From Actinomycetota bacterium (GTDB taxonomy: Bacteria; Actinomycetota; Actinomycetes; Nanopelagicales; Nanopelagicaceae): a stretch of DNA of 64,000 nucleotides. Positions 1 to 7,529 of the stretch are shown piece after piece. The position numbers and the translations under genes are program-made. Where the stretch lies: positions 1 to 64,000 of the forward strand of contig WLPT01000008.1 of NCBI GenBank assembly GCA_009698675.1. The letters run 5' to 3'. How positions within the stretch are numbered: position 1 is the first letter of the stretch; every line of letters begins with the position of its first letter. The notes beneath the pieces are model-generated. The model was not told the origin of the DNA. It made no database searches and saw only the letters and a program-made list of their open reading frames with translations.

Positions 1-2
1 CA

Positions 3-83
3 GCGAATTTGCTTGGGGCCAATGCTCTGCCTGATTCATTTTCATATGCGTTTCAATCATGGCTTACCAGCAGAAAAAAGTAG
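3..83 (+). CDS. C-terminal end of an unidentified upstream gene (partial)
   Basis: Reading from base 3, 26 codons are open and end in a TAG at 81-83, giving a tail that ends WLTSRKK. The segment sits just upstream of a promoter-like TAGACT, as the end of a preceding gene would. No family can be recognised from so short a tail, and the frame is open over too short a distance to be conclusive. Confidence 0.3.
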   Translation, partial: ANLLGANALPDSFSYAFQSWLTSRKK

Positions 84-91
84 GAGTGGCC

Positions 92-97
92 TAGACT
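92..97 (+). promoter_or_regulatory. -10 element of a leaderless promoter for the first mini-YbaK gene
   Basis: TAGACT lies 6 nt before the ATG at 104, so transcription is expected to begin at or next to the start codon. The same arrangement recurs before many genes here. It argues that the truncated YbaK-like frame is expressed rather than being debris. Confidence 0.55.
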
Positions 98-103
98 TTT
101 CCA

Positions 104-343
104 ATGCCAAACCAAGCTCGAGACTCAGTAAGCGTTGCCACCTTGGAGATGGTTTCAAAAGCCACAGGTGGCGTGAGCCCACTGGGGTGGATTTCAAAGC
201 CAGAAATAATCCTTATTGACGAAGCGTTAAACGATTACGACGTTGTTTGGGCTGCTGCAGGACACCCTCATGCGGTCTACCCGACATCATTTGCTGAGTT
301 ACTCGAATGCACAGGGGCTACACCAATGGTTGTTGGGGAATAA
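104..343 (+). CDS. small YbaK/prolyl-tRNA-editing-domain-like protein (C-terminal half only), copy 1
   Basis: The 79-residue product resembles the C-terminal half of the YbaK/EbsC aminoacyl-tRNA deacylase fold: a VATLEMVSKATGGVSPLGW stretch followed by an AAAGHPHAVYPTSFAELLE segment. Full-length family members are about 150-160 residues and carry the catalytic lysine in the missing N-terminal half, so editing activity is doubtful. In-frame stops at 32-34 and 92-94 block any upstream extension. The ATG follows TAGACT by 6 nt, suggesting a genuine leaderless gene. A second copy lies at 731-946. The VOC gene starts 3 nt after the stop, so they are probably co-transcribed. Confidence 0.5.
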   Translation: MPNQARDSVSVATLEMVSKATGGVSPLGWISKPEIILIDEALNDYDVVWAAAGHPHAVYPTSFAELLECTGATPMVVGE

Positions 344-345
344 CC

Positions 346-741
346 GTGAACTCCTTAGGGATGATCGCAATTGTTATTGATGATTACGATGCTGCAATCT
401 CACATTATGTAAATGATCTTGGCTTTAGCTTGATAGAAGATACAGAGATGACACCTGAGAAGAGATGGGTTGTTGTCGCTCCAAGTAAAGAAGGAGCCAG
501 GATTCTCTTAGCTAAGGCTGCGAACGTTAAACAAAAATCAGCAATTGGTAACTCAACAGGTGGCCGCGTGGGGTTCTTTATGTACACAACGAACTTTAAG
601 GAAACTTACGAAAACTACCGCTCCCGAGGTGTTGAATTCATCGAATCTCCTCGCCAGGAGACATATGGGCAAGTTGTTGTATTCAAAGATATGTACGGAA
701 ATAAGTGGGATTTAATTGAAAAGAAATACGATGCGCAATAG
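346..741 (+). CDS. VOC (glyoxalase/bleomycin-resistance) fold protein
   Basis: The 131-residue product has the pattern of a single VOC-superfamily unit: an IAIVIDDYDAAISHYVNDLGF opening of a beta-alpha-beta module and a closing VVFKDMYGNKWDLIE strand, where family members usually carry metal-ligand acidic residues. These proteins are metal-dependent lyases, dioxygenases or binding proteins; the substrate cannot be told. The GTG at 346 follows the mini-YbaK stop directly, while a second possible start is the ATG at 361. Its 3' end overlaps the start of the second mini-YbaK frame. Position in front of a CrtA-like gene raises the possibility of a carotenoid-related role, but that is only context. 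Confidence 0.7.
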   Translation: MNSLGMIAIVIDDYDAAISHYVNDLGFSLIEDTEMTPEKRWVVVAPSKEGARILLAKAANVKQKSAIGNSTGGRVGFFMYTTNFKETYENYRSRGVEFIESPRQETYGQVVVFKDMYGNKWDLIEKKYDAQ

Positions 742-946
742 TTCCCTCTTTTTTGTTTCAGAAACTAGAAGTGACGTGAGCTCAGTCGGATGGATGAAAG
801 CCCATCAAATCACCCAGATAGATGCAGCGCTAAAGGATTACGATGTGGTTTACGCCGCTGCAGGACACCCTTATGCTGCCTATCCAACGTCGTACGCTGA
901 GTTACTCGAATGCACAGGCGCACAGCCAATGGTTGTTGGTGCATAG
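731..946 (+). CDS. small YbaK-like C-terminal protein, copy 2
   Basis: The 71-residue frame repeats the C-terminal YbaK-like segment of the gene at 104-343. Both read GHP(H/Y)A-YPTS(F/Y)AELLECTGA-PMVVG near the end, and 22-23 bases around 295-318 and 895-918 are identical. The conserved part begins only near residue 17. The ATG at 731 overlaps the VOC gene; a TTG at 716 is also possible. The stop TAG shares its last base with the GTG start of the CrtA-like gene, so translation of the two is probably coupled. It may be a remnant kept as a coupling leader or a functional small protein. Confidence 0.45.
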   Translation: MRNSSLFFVSETRSDVSSVGWMKAHQITQIDAALKDYDVVYAAAGHPYAAYPTSYAELLECTGAQPMVVGA

Positions 947-1602
947 TGATCGTCGCTTACTTCTGGAAAATTAAACCAAGTGCAGTTCCTTTTGCATTTG
1001 TTGCAATGGCCCTTGATCGATTTGTTTTGCGCAGGTCATCTAACGTGGGCTTCTTTAAATCACTGGGTACGGGCAAGGGGGAAACATTTACGCCGATGGA
1101 TGCCAATCCTCTACGGTGGGGTTTACTGGCCGAAGTTAGCGATATCGATGCATTTGATAACTCTTTTGTAATTAAACAGTGGCGAAGGAATTCCACAAGC
1201 GAATTTCGTGCCGTCATCGAAGCTATCTCCTCCCATGGACAATGGGCAGGATATGAACCATTTGTACCAAGTGTTAAAGAGTGGGATGGCCAGGTAATTG
1301 CCATCACCCGTGCACGAATTGCATTGCTACAAAACCTCAAGTTTTGGCGAGCAGTACCTCCTGTGACCGCCTCTTTGAAATCTGCTCCCGGCTTAATTGC
1401 CGCCATTGGAATCGGTGAGGCTCCAATTGGATTACAGGGGACTTTTTCAATCTGGGAATCCCCTACTGCGCTACGAAACTTTGCCTACCGTGGCGATGCT
1501 CATAATGCTGCGATTGCTGCCACTGAAAAGTACAAGTGGTACTCCGAGGAGCTCTTTTCCCGCTTTGCCGTGCGAGAAATGCGTGGCTCGATTAATAATT
1601 AA
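946..1602 (+). CDS. crtA: CrtA-like spheroidene-monooxygenase-family protein (carotenoid ketolase candidate)
   Basis: The 218-residue product matches the CrtA family (usually about 220-250 residues): an N-terminal LGTGKGETFT segment, VIAITRARI, FWRAVP, an IGIGEAPIG-QGTFS block, and a C-terminal FAYRGDAH--AI plus WYSEELFSRF. CrtA enzymes are heme-dependent monooxygenases that introduce keto groups at the linear end (C-2) of carotenoids. Start GTG at 946 overlaps the preceding stop by one base. It sits directly before cruF, cruG and a CrtD-like desaturase, so its likely substrate is an acyclic or monocyclic C40 intermediate. Exact product is inference. Confidence 0.75.
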   Translation: MIVAYFWKIKPSAVPFAFVAMALDRFVLRRSSNVGFFKSLGTGKGETFTPMDANPLRWGLLAEVSDIDAFDNSFVIKQWRRNSTSEFRAVIEAISSHGQWAGYEPFVPSVKEWDGQVIAITRARIALLQNLKFWRAVPPVTASLKSAPGLIAAIGIGEAPIGLQGTFSIWESPTALRNFAYRGDAHNAAIAATEKYKWYSEELFSRFAVREMRGSINN

Positions 1603-1616
1603 TCGCTGACTTAGGG

Positions 1617-1622
1617 CAGACT
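1617..1622 (+). promoter_or_regulatory. possible -10 of leaderless cruF promoter
   Basis: CAGACT, one mismatch from the TAGACT element seen before other genes here, sits 7 nt before the cruF ATG at 1630. Confidence 0.35.
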
Positions 1623-1629
1623 TACGCCT

Positions 1630-2433
1630 ATGTCGATCCGTCATTACTCTCCGCGCAGAAATCGTCGACGCGATATTTCCATGCGAATGAACGTATTACT
1701 GGCGACGGTATTAACTATCGCTGTACTTCTACAGGTTGTGTATCCACTAGTTCACGGCGAAACACTTCGGTTGCTGACATTGGCCGTTGTCTATTGGGGA
1801 GCTGGCGCCATGCTGCTTCATGCGTTACTTGCCTATGGCGGCCGATATGCATTTACATATTTTGCATTTACTTTCTTCTTTGCACTTATTATCGAACATA
1901 TAGGAGTAACTACCTCTTGGCCCTTTGGGCAATACTCTTACTCCAACGATCTTGGCTTTAGAGTTTTTTCAGTTCCTTTCGTAGTTCCATTTGCTTGGAT
2001 TATGATGGCTCACCCTATTCTCGTTGCATCCAGACGTATCGCCGGCCATTGGGTCTTTCTTTACGGCGGAGTTGCACTTGCAGCTTGGGATCTTTTTCTC
2101 GATCCGTTAATGGTTTCCTCAGGTCGCTGGACTTGGGTCGTAAGTGGAGCTCACGTTCCCTTCCAACGCGAAATTCCACTCTCAAATACCTTTGGATGGC
2201 TATTGACTGGAATGGGATTAACCGCAGCATTACATCTGATGCTTCCGCGCGAACGGCGTAAAATCGGTGCATCTTTTTTTGCCGTTGATGTATTTCTTTT
2301 TTGGGCTCTCTTCTCAGGAGTTTTTGGAAATCTCTTTTTCTTCCACCGCCCTGGAACTGCATTCTTTTCAGGTCTGATCCTAAGTACGGTTTTGACTCCT
2401 TATTTCTTTAGTCGCTGGTTAGGGCGTCCGTAG
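1630..2433 (+). CDS. cruF: CruF-type carotenoid 1',2'-hydratase (DUF422 membrane protein)
   Basis: The 267-residue polytopic membrane protein has CruF signatures: an acidic EHIGV in a membrane segment, PFGQYSYS, VPFAWIMMAHP and AWDLFLDPLMV. CruF hydrates the psi-end of gamma-carotene or lycopene-type carotenoids to give a 1'-hydroxyl. About seven hydrophobic segments are visible. The ATG at 1630 would be leaderless (CAGACT 7 nt upstream); an internal ATG at 1681 would remove a basic N-terminal stretch. It is followed 6 nt later by cruG, the usual partner that glycosylates the neighbouring 2'-hydroxyl, which supports the assignment over other membrane proteins. Confidence 0.85.
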   Translation: MSIRHYSPRRNRRRDISMRMNVLLATVLTIAVLLQVVYPLVHGETLRLLTLAVVYWGAGAMLLHALLAYGGRYAFTYFAFTFFFALIIEHIGVTTSWPFGQYSYSNDLGFRVFSVPFVVPFAWIMMAHPILVASRRIAGHWVFLYGGVALAAWDLFLDPLMVSSGRWTWVVSGAHVPFQREIPLSNTFGWLLTGMGLTAALHLMLPRERRKIGASFFAVDVFLFWALFSGVFGNLFFFHRPGTAFFSGLILSTVLTPYFFSRWLGRP

Positions 2434-2439
2434 AAATCT

Positions 2440-3504
2440 ATGCTCTGGTTAACTTTTCTGCCTGCTCTCCTACTTCTCATTTCTCTTATCAACTTCTTAA
2501 CCATTAGAACACCTCATGCAAATAGCCAGATTGATGAGATGGTCAGCATTATTGTCCCCCTTCGCAATGAGGCTGAAAACGTTGCAGAGTTAGCCCGTTG
2601 TCTTCTTGCCCAAACGGGATTAACAAATTTTGAGCTCATCTTCTTAGATGATAACTCCGAGGATAGAAGCTTCGAACTTCTTACGGCGGCCGCAACGGGG
2701 TACTCCAATGTTCGCATCCTTCACGGCGCGCCTTTGCCACCAGGGTGGGTCGGTAAAGTTTGGGCGCTACATCAGCTCTTTGAAGCATCCAGTGGTCAGA
2801 TCATCGTCTCCATAGATGCCGATGTCAGAATCACCGAGGACGCCGTTAGCAAATCAATAACGTTAATGAAGGCAAAGGCTTTGGATTTCCTATCTCCGTA
2901 CCCACGTCAAATCGCTCTGACTCTGGGTGAGCGATTAATCCAACCACTGTTGCAATGGTCATGGATGTCGACACTGCCTCTTCGTGTTGCCGAACACGCT
3001 TCATTTGCATCAATGGCCGTTGCCAATGGCCAATTCTTTCTTGTCCGCAAAACTGCGCTCATCACTTCTGGCGGATATGAATCTGTTAAAGCAGCAGTTC
3101 TAGATGATGTCTTTTTAGCGCGAGCACTACTGAGAACAGGCTCGCATGGTGTAGTTGTAAATGGTGCTCAAATCGCAACCTGCCGGATGTACTCATCATG
3201 GTCTCAAATTGAAGCTGGCTACGGTAAATCACTGCGTCACGCCTTTGGATCTCTTATTGGTTCGTTGTTTGCTATTTGCTTCCTCTTTCTAACTGGAATT
3301 GCTCCGCTGATAACTCTTCTAACGGGTGGGGGTTGGTTAGCTTTTGCATTAATTACTGGAACACGGATTTTCAGCGCCCTCCGAGCGCGTACCCGAATTA
3401 TCGATTCACTCTTTCATCCAATTTCAAGTACATTGCTTATCTATCTCATCATCTATTCATACCTTATGCGTGGAGAGATCACGTGGAAGGGTCGTGCGAT
3501 ATGA
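2440..3504 (+). CDS. cruG: CruG-type carotenoid glycosyltransferase (GT2 family)
   Basis: The 354-residue protein has an N-terminal membrane segment, then a GT-A fold: VSIIVPLRNEAENV, a LDDNSED diphosphonucleotide site, IVSIDADV as the DXD region, and a later LDDVFLARALL. Two or three C-terminal hydrophobic segments follow. CruG enzymes transfer a sugar to the 2'-hydroxyl of myxol-type carotenoids; the location right after cruF and before a CrtD-like desaturase is the classical myxoxanthophyll context. Its stop overlaps the next start as ATGA at 3501-3504, indicating translational coupling. The donor sugar cannot be predicted. Confidence 0.8.
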   Translation: MLWLTFLPALLLLISLINFLTIRTPHANSQIDEMVSIIVPLRNEAENVAELARCLLAQTGLTNFELIFLDDNSEDRSFELLTAAATGYSNVRILHGAPLPPGWVGKVWALHQLFEASSGQIIVSIDADVRITEDAVSKSITLMKAKALDFLSPYPRQIALTLGERLIQPLLQWSWMSTLPLRVAEHASFASMAVANGQFFLVRKTALITSGGYESVKAAVLDDVFLARALLRTGSHGVVVNGAQIATCRMYSSWSQIEAGYGKSLRHAFGSLIGSLFAICFLFLTGIAPLITLLTGGGWLAFALITGTRIFSALRARTRIIDSLFHPISSTLLIYLIIYSYLMRGEITWKGRAI

Positions 3505-5012
3505 AGATCGTGGTAATTGGTGCCGGCATGGGTGGCATGACTGCTGCAGCTCGTTTAGCGCGCACCGGCCACTCTGTCACGCTCTATGAGGCCTCTGATA
3601 CTTTCGGTGGCAAACTGCGCACCGAATGGATAGGCAAATTCGCCTTCGATACCGGCCCATCACTTCTAACCCTGCCTGCCGTCTATAAGGATTTCTTTAT
3701 CCGAACAGGAAAGCCTCTCGGCCTTTTATGTGAAATCAAAGCGGTAGACCCATCCTTTGATTACCGGTTTGCCGATGGTACAAAACTCAGTTTCACCAAT
3801 CTTTCGCGTCACCACACTCTAAATGCAATTACCTCTGCCTATGGTGAAGATGTTTCTCGCCAGTGGGATCAGATGATGAAACGTGCCACCAAGATGTGGG
3901 ATGTATCGCGCGAACCATTTATCGAATCAGAGCTGGGCTCCCCATTTACACTTTTAAGGCGATCAACTCTCTTACGCGATATTTTCACTATCGCGCCCTG
4001 GAAGTCGTTGCGTAAATTTGCAAATGAACAACTCCAAGACCAACACTTGCGTTACATTCTCGATCGTTATGCAACCTATAGCGGCTCTGATCCACGCAAA
4101 GCTCCAGCTGTTTTGGCGACTATCGCATACGTTGAAGAGGCCTTTGGTGCCTGGCACATTAAGGGCGGACTCGGCACTCTTGCGACCTTGGTTTACCAAA
4201 GGTGCATAGATGTGAGTGTGGACATACATTTCAACAGCAAAGTCGAAGAGATCACAGTCGAAAGGGGCGTTGCTACCGGAGTTCGCTTAGCCGATGGTAG
4301 CCAAGTACGGGCCGATGCAGTTATCGCAAATGCAGATGCAACTCTTATTTACAATGATTTAATTAAAGGTGAAAAGCGAAAACTACGAAAAGTGCGAAAA
4401 AATTTAGAGCATACCGAAGCATCAATTGCTGGCTTTTCACTGCTCCTAGGCCTGAGAAAAGATGGTTCTCCCGCCTTATCGCACCACACCGTTTTATTTC
4501 CCGAAAATTATGATGACGAATTTGATGCAATCTTTACAAGAAAACTTCCTGTAGATAAACCCACAATTTATATATGCGCACCTAACGATGAACAGATGGT
4601 CAAAGATTCAAATTTTGAGAGCTGGTCTGTGCTTGTAAATGCTCCGCATCACGGCCCGGGTGGCTTTGATTGGAGTAATGAAAACTTTGCTCGTTCATAT
4701 GCAAATCGCATTATTGATCAAATTGAGGAACGCGGTATTTCGGTACGTGATCGCCTAGAGTCTCTAACAATTAGAACACCGGCAGATTTAGAGCGCACGG
4801 TTTTGGCGCCAGGTGGATCAATCTACGGAACATCAAGCAACGGTGCTCGTGCAGCCTTTATGCGAGCTAGGAATCGATCGCCAATTAAGAACCTTTACTG
4901 CGTTGGGGGCTCGGCCCATCCTGGTGGTGGATTACCACTTGTTGGAATGAGTGGAGAAATTGTTGCTAACGCAGTTGGGAGTGCGCAAAGCGCACGACCA
5001 AAGCAAAACTAA
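3501..5012 (+). CDS. crtD: CrtI/CrtD-family carotenoid desaturase (candidate 3,4-desaturase)
   Basis: The 503-residue protein begins with a dinucleotide-binding motif GAGMGGMTAAARLARTG and has the family C-terminal FAD segment CVGGSAHPGGGLPLVGMSG. A separate phytoene desaturase (7530-9014) is present, and this copy lies in the cruF-cruG operon, so CrtD-type 3',4'-desaturation of a hydroxylated end is the better call than phytoene desaturation. Specificity cannot be settled from sequence alone. The true start is the ATG at 3501 in the ATGA overlap with cruG; an upstream open frame in the same phase is not coding. Its 3' end overlaps the convergent CDP-alcohol transferase by 47 bases. Confidence 0.8.
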   Translation: MKIVVIGAGMGGMTAAARLARTGHSVTLYEASDTFGGKLRTEWIGKFAFDTGPSLLTLPAVYKDFFIRTGKPLGLLCEIKAVDPSFDYRFADGTKLSFTNLSRHHTLNAITSAYGEDVSRQWDQMMKRATKMWDVSREPFIESELGSPFTLLRRSTLLRDIFTIAPWKSLRKFANEQLQDQHLRYILDRYATYSGSDPRKAPAVLATIAYVEEAFGAWHIKGGLGTLATLVYQRCIDVSVDIHFNSKVEEITVERGVATGVRLADGSQVRADAVIANADATLIYNDLIKGEKRKLRKVRKNLEHTEASIAGFSLLLGLRKDGSPALSHHTVLFPENYDDEFDAIFTRKLPVDKPTIYICAPNDEQMVKDSNFESWSVLVNAPHHGPGGFDWSNENFARSYANRIIDQIEERGISVRDRLESLTIRTPADLERTVLAPGGSIYGTSSNGARAAFMRARNRSPIKNLYCVGGSAHPGGGLPLVGMSGEIVANAVGSAQSARPKQN

Positions 5013-5586
5013 TCACCTGCAGCGCTGCGAAAGAATAAGCTAAAAACTCAATGCCTGGAAGATCTAACTGGTAGAGAATTAATGTAACAAAGAGAAAGCT
5101 GGCTCGAACTGGACGTTCAGTTGGCGTCACAACTCCTATATTTGTAACATCTAATGAACTCAATTTTGCACGTGCATACTCTTGAAAAGCTGCAATGCTC
5201 CAAAGCGTTATTGCAAGCCATGCTTGAACACCAATTAGATATAGGGCATATAACCAGAATGCCTCACTAATTCGATCTACAACAGAGTCAAGGGTTGCAC
5301 CCCATGCACTATCCCGCTTTTGAAAAATTGCGACACTTCCATCGATACCATCGCAAAAGAGCGAGAAGACAAGGAAAAAGACTGCCCACCACGAAGTAGC
5401 AGTTAAGGCAACCATCCCCGCGCTAACTAATCCAAGAAGTGTCAAAACATTAGGTGAGATTCGAAGAAGAGTTGCAATTAAGCCAAAGCGATATGAAATT
5501 TTCAGCCACCAAGCCACCGCTCCAGAGACAGGTGCATCACTATGGAGAGAGCTCCATCGTGCATAAAACTCTTCTTTAGTGAGCAT
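4966..5586 (-). CDS. CDP-alcohol phosphatidyltransferase-family membrane protein
   Basis: The 206-residue protein has about five to six membrane segments and a CDP-alcohol motif read as CDGIDGSVAI...GATLDSVVD, matching the DGxxDG...G...D...D pattern that binds the CDP moiety and metals. The residue that is normally Arg in the AR of this motif is Ile, which is unusual. Family members join a CDP-linked lipid to an alcohol such as inositol phosphate or glycerol phosphate; the acceptor is unknown. It follows metF with an 11-base overlap and is probably co-transcribed with it. Whether it acts on membrane lipid or another CDP substrate is open. Confidence 0.7.
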   Translation of the reverse strand: MLTKEEFYARWSSLHSDAPVSGAVAWWLKISYRFGLIATLLRISPNVLTLLGLVSAGMVALTATSWWAVFFLVFSLFCDGIDGSVAIFQKRDSAWGATLDSVVDRISEAFWLYALYLIGVQAWLAITLWSIAAFQEYARAKLSSLDVTNIGVVTPTERPVRASFLFVTLILYQLDLPGIEFLAYSFAALQVISFALVVRFAHSQLR

Positions 5587-6430
5587 GGTTTAGGTTCCCA
5601 TAAATCTCTAGGGTGGCAGTTGGACTATTCATAGTATAGAAGTGCAGGCTTGGCGCGCCAGCGCGCAATAAATCCTCACATAGTTGTGTAGCTATTTCGA
5701 TGCCTAATTCATGTGTGCCTTGGATATCACCATCTATTGCGGCAAATCGCGCTGATATCGAGGGTGGTATTGGTGTACCTCCAAGTTCGGCCATCCGCGT
5801 TAGTTGCTTAATGTTAGTAATCGGCAAAATGCCAGGGATGATAGGAAGTGATGAACCACGTGCGGCAAGGGCGTAGACGAGTTGCTCCCATTTTGATACT
5901 TCAAAGAAAAACTGTGTCGTTGCAAAACTTGCGCCCAGGAACTCTTTTCGAAGCAGGACATCAATATCTTTGACGCTATCTCCTTCCGAAGATGGATGAC
6001 CATCGGGAAATGCAGCTACACCGATATCAAAGCCGCCAAATTCATGTATGAGTTGTACAAGTTCATCGGCGTGAGTAAAGCCATCTGATGTCGGCGTCCA
6101 AGGTGCGCGTGGCCCACCTGTAGGGTCACCGCGAAGTGCGAGCACTCCCCTAATTCCTGCGCTTCTATACATGTGAAGAATTGAGATTAACTCTTGGCGG
6201 CTTGAGCCAACACAGGTTAAATGTGCAACCGTAGGAATCTTCGTTCGGTGGGTGACCTCTTCAGTAACGCCGATAGTTCTATTTCTAGTTGATCCACCTG
6301 CGCCGTAGGTCACAGAGACAAACTCTGGGGCAATTGGTTTTAGTGCCTCCAAGGCAGCCCATAATCGAACTTCACCCTCGCCGTCCTTAGGGGGGAAGAA
6401 CTCCAATGAATACGAAGTGCGAACTACCAC
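5576..6430 (-). CDS. metF: 5,10-methylenetetrahydrofolate reductase
   Basis: The 284-residue TIM-barrel flavoprotein starts YSLEFFPPKDGEGE, containing the substrate-binding acidic residue, and carries VSVTYGAGGSTRNRT, AHLTCVG, a LRGDPTGG loop and the C-terminal LHFYTMNSP. It reduces methylene-THF to methyl-THF for methionine synthesis. The start is a GTG at 6430, 6 nt downstream of TACCCT, so it is predicted leaderless. It is divergent from crtE; the two -10 elements share a GGTACC. In mycobacteria a MetF-like gene also adjoins a prenyl synthase gene, so this pairing is an old actinobacterial arrangement. Confidence 0.93.
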   Translation of the reverse strand: MVVRTSYSLEFFPPKDGEGEVRLWAALEALKPIAPEFVSVTYGAGGSTRNRTIGVTEEVTHRTKIPTVAHLTCVGSSRQELISILHMYRSAGIRGVLALRGDPTGGPRAPWTPTSDGFTHADELVQLIHEFGGFDIGVAAFPDGHPSSEGDSVKDIDVLLRKEFLGASFATTQFFFEVSKWEQLVYALAARGSSLPIIPGILPITNIKQLTRMAELGGTPIPPSISARFAAIDGDIQGTHELGIEIATQLCEDLLRAGAPSLHFYTMNSPTATLEIYGNLNHAH

Positions 6431-6436
6431 GGTGTG

Positions 6437-6442
6437 AGGGTA
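6437..6442 (-). promoter_or_regulatory. -10 element of the leaderless metF promoter
   Basis: On the minus strand TACCCT precedes the GTG at 6430 by 6 nt. It shares TACC with the opposing crtE element. Confidence 0.55.
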
Positions 6443-6446
6443 CCGT
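6441..6446 (+). promoter_or_regulatory. -10 element of the leaderless crtE promoter
   Basis: TACCGT precedes the crtE GTG at 6453 by 6 nt. An AAGGAG touching the GTG would be too close to act as a normal Shine-Dalgarno site, which supports a leaderless start. Confidence 0.55.
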
Positions 6447-6452
6447 TAAGGA

Positions 6453-7529
6453 GTGAGCACACAGGCCAAAGCGTTGTTGCAAGAGATTCGAGAAAGCGTT
6501 GAGATCGAACTAGCGGAGTTTCTGCATCTACAAAGCGATTTTTTGACGCAGATTTCACCAGACTTGGCGCCAGTTTCACAATCGCTCTCATCATTCTTGC
6601 TCGATAGCGGAAAACGTTTGCGTCCCTTATTTGCCTATAGCGGGTACGTCAGTACCGGCGCCGAAGTAACGGCTCCGGATATAAAAGCATTCGCCAGTCT
6701 TGAACTCTTACAGGCGTGTGCCTTAATCCATGATGATCTTATGGATGGTTCAGATACACGACGCGGTAAACCATCCATTCACCGTCACTTTGAATCCATA
6801 CATGTGCAAGATGAGTTAGAGGGTTTTGCTCCAGCCTACGGCCTTGCCGCAGCAGTACTTCTTGGAGACCTGGCTTTGGTATGGTCGAATCAGCTTCTCA
6901 ATACAGCCGGTTTTAAATCAGAGAAACTTCAAAGTGTCTTGCCGATTTACGATGAGATGCGAAGTGAATTAATGGCTGGTCAGTTTTTAGATATTCACGA
7001 ACAGACTCAGAAAACCACTGATCTAGATCGCTCAATTAAGATCGCTCGATATAAATCAGGAAAGTACACAATTGAGCGGCCATTGCATATCGGTGCCGTG
7101 CTCTCAGGAAAACATACACCGCAACTCTTGAAACAGTTATCAGAGTTCGGCCTTCCTCTTGGTGAGGCCTTTCAATACCGTGATGACTTACTTGGAACTT
7201 TTGGCGATCCCGCACTGACCGGTAAGCCTGCAGGAGATGATTTGCGCGAAGGCAAACGAACTGTATTAATCGCATTAACCGATTTGGCTTGTACAGAGTC
7301 GATGCGTAAAGAGAGCAGAAAATACTTTGGCGCACCTGATCTCGACGAAAAAGGTGTAGCAATATTGCAGGAGATGATTGTTTCTACAGGAGCTAAGGAA
7401 AAATTAGAGTCTATGATTGAAAAGTTAACACAAGAGGCTTTGCTGGCTGCTGAAAGCGAACTTATTGATGAAAAGGCATACCCATTGCTGCTTGAGCTGG
7501 CAAAAATTGCAACAAAGCGGAGTACCTAG
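6453..7529 (+). CDS. crtE: geranylgeranyl/polyprenyl diphosphate synthase
   Basis: The 358-residue protein has the two Asp-rich motifs of trans-prenyl synthases: HDDLMDGSDTRRG (residues about 98-110) and YRDDLLGTFGD (about 240-250). GKRLRPLFAYSG is the substrate-binding region. It condenses IPP with allylic diphosphates to give GGPP, the carotenoid precursor. The GTG start is predicted leaderless. crtI follows with no gap and then crtB, forming a compact phytoene-to-lycopene operon. Positionally it corresponds to idsA-type genes next to metF in mycobacteria, so it may also supply other prenyl chains. Confidence 0.9.
   Translation: MSTQAKALLQEIRESVEIELAEFLHLQSDFLTQISPDLAPVSQSLSSFLLDSGKRLRPLFAYSGYVSTGAEVTAPDIKAFASLELLQACALIHDDLMDGSDTRRGKPSIHRHFESIHVQDELEGFAPAYGLAAAVLLGDLALVWSNQLLNTAGFKSEKLQSVLPIYDEMRSELMAGQFLDIHEQTQKTTDLDRSIKIARYKSGKYTIERPLHIGAVLSGKHTPQLLKQLSEFGLPLGEAFQYRDDLLGTFGDPALTGKPAGDDLREGKRTVLIALTDLACTESMRKESRKYFGAPDLDEKGVAILQEMIVSTGAKEKLESMIEKLTQEALLAAESELIDEKAYPLLLELAKIATKRST

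Noticed and set aside
13-219. Open frame at the left edge (68 codons).
   Set aside because: It overlaps the mini-YbaK frame out of phase and lacks any family resemblance.
957-1406. Long minus-strand open frame of about 149 codons opposite the CrtA-like gene.
   Set aside because: Its product shows no family features, whereas the plus-strand frame has clear CrtA motifs. It is a shadow of the real gene.
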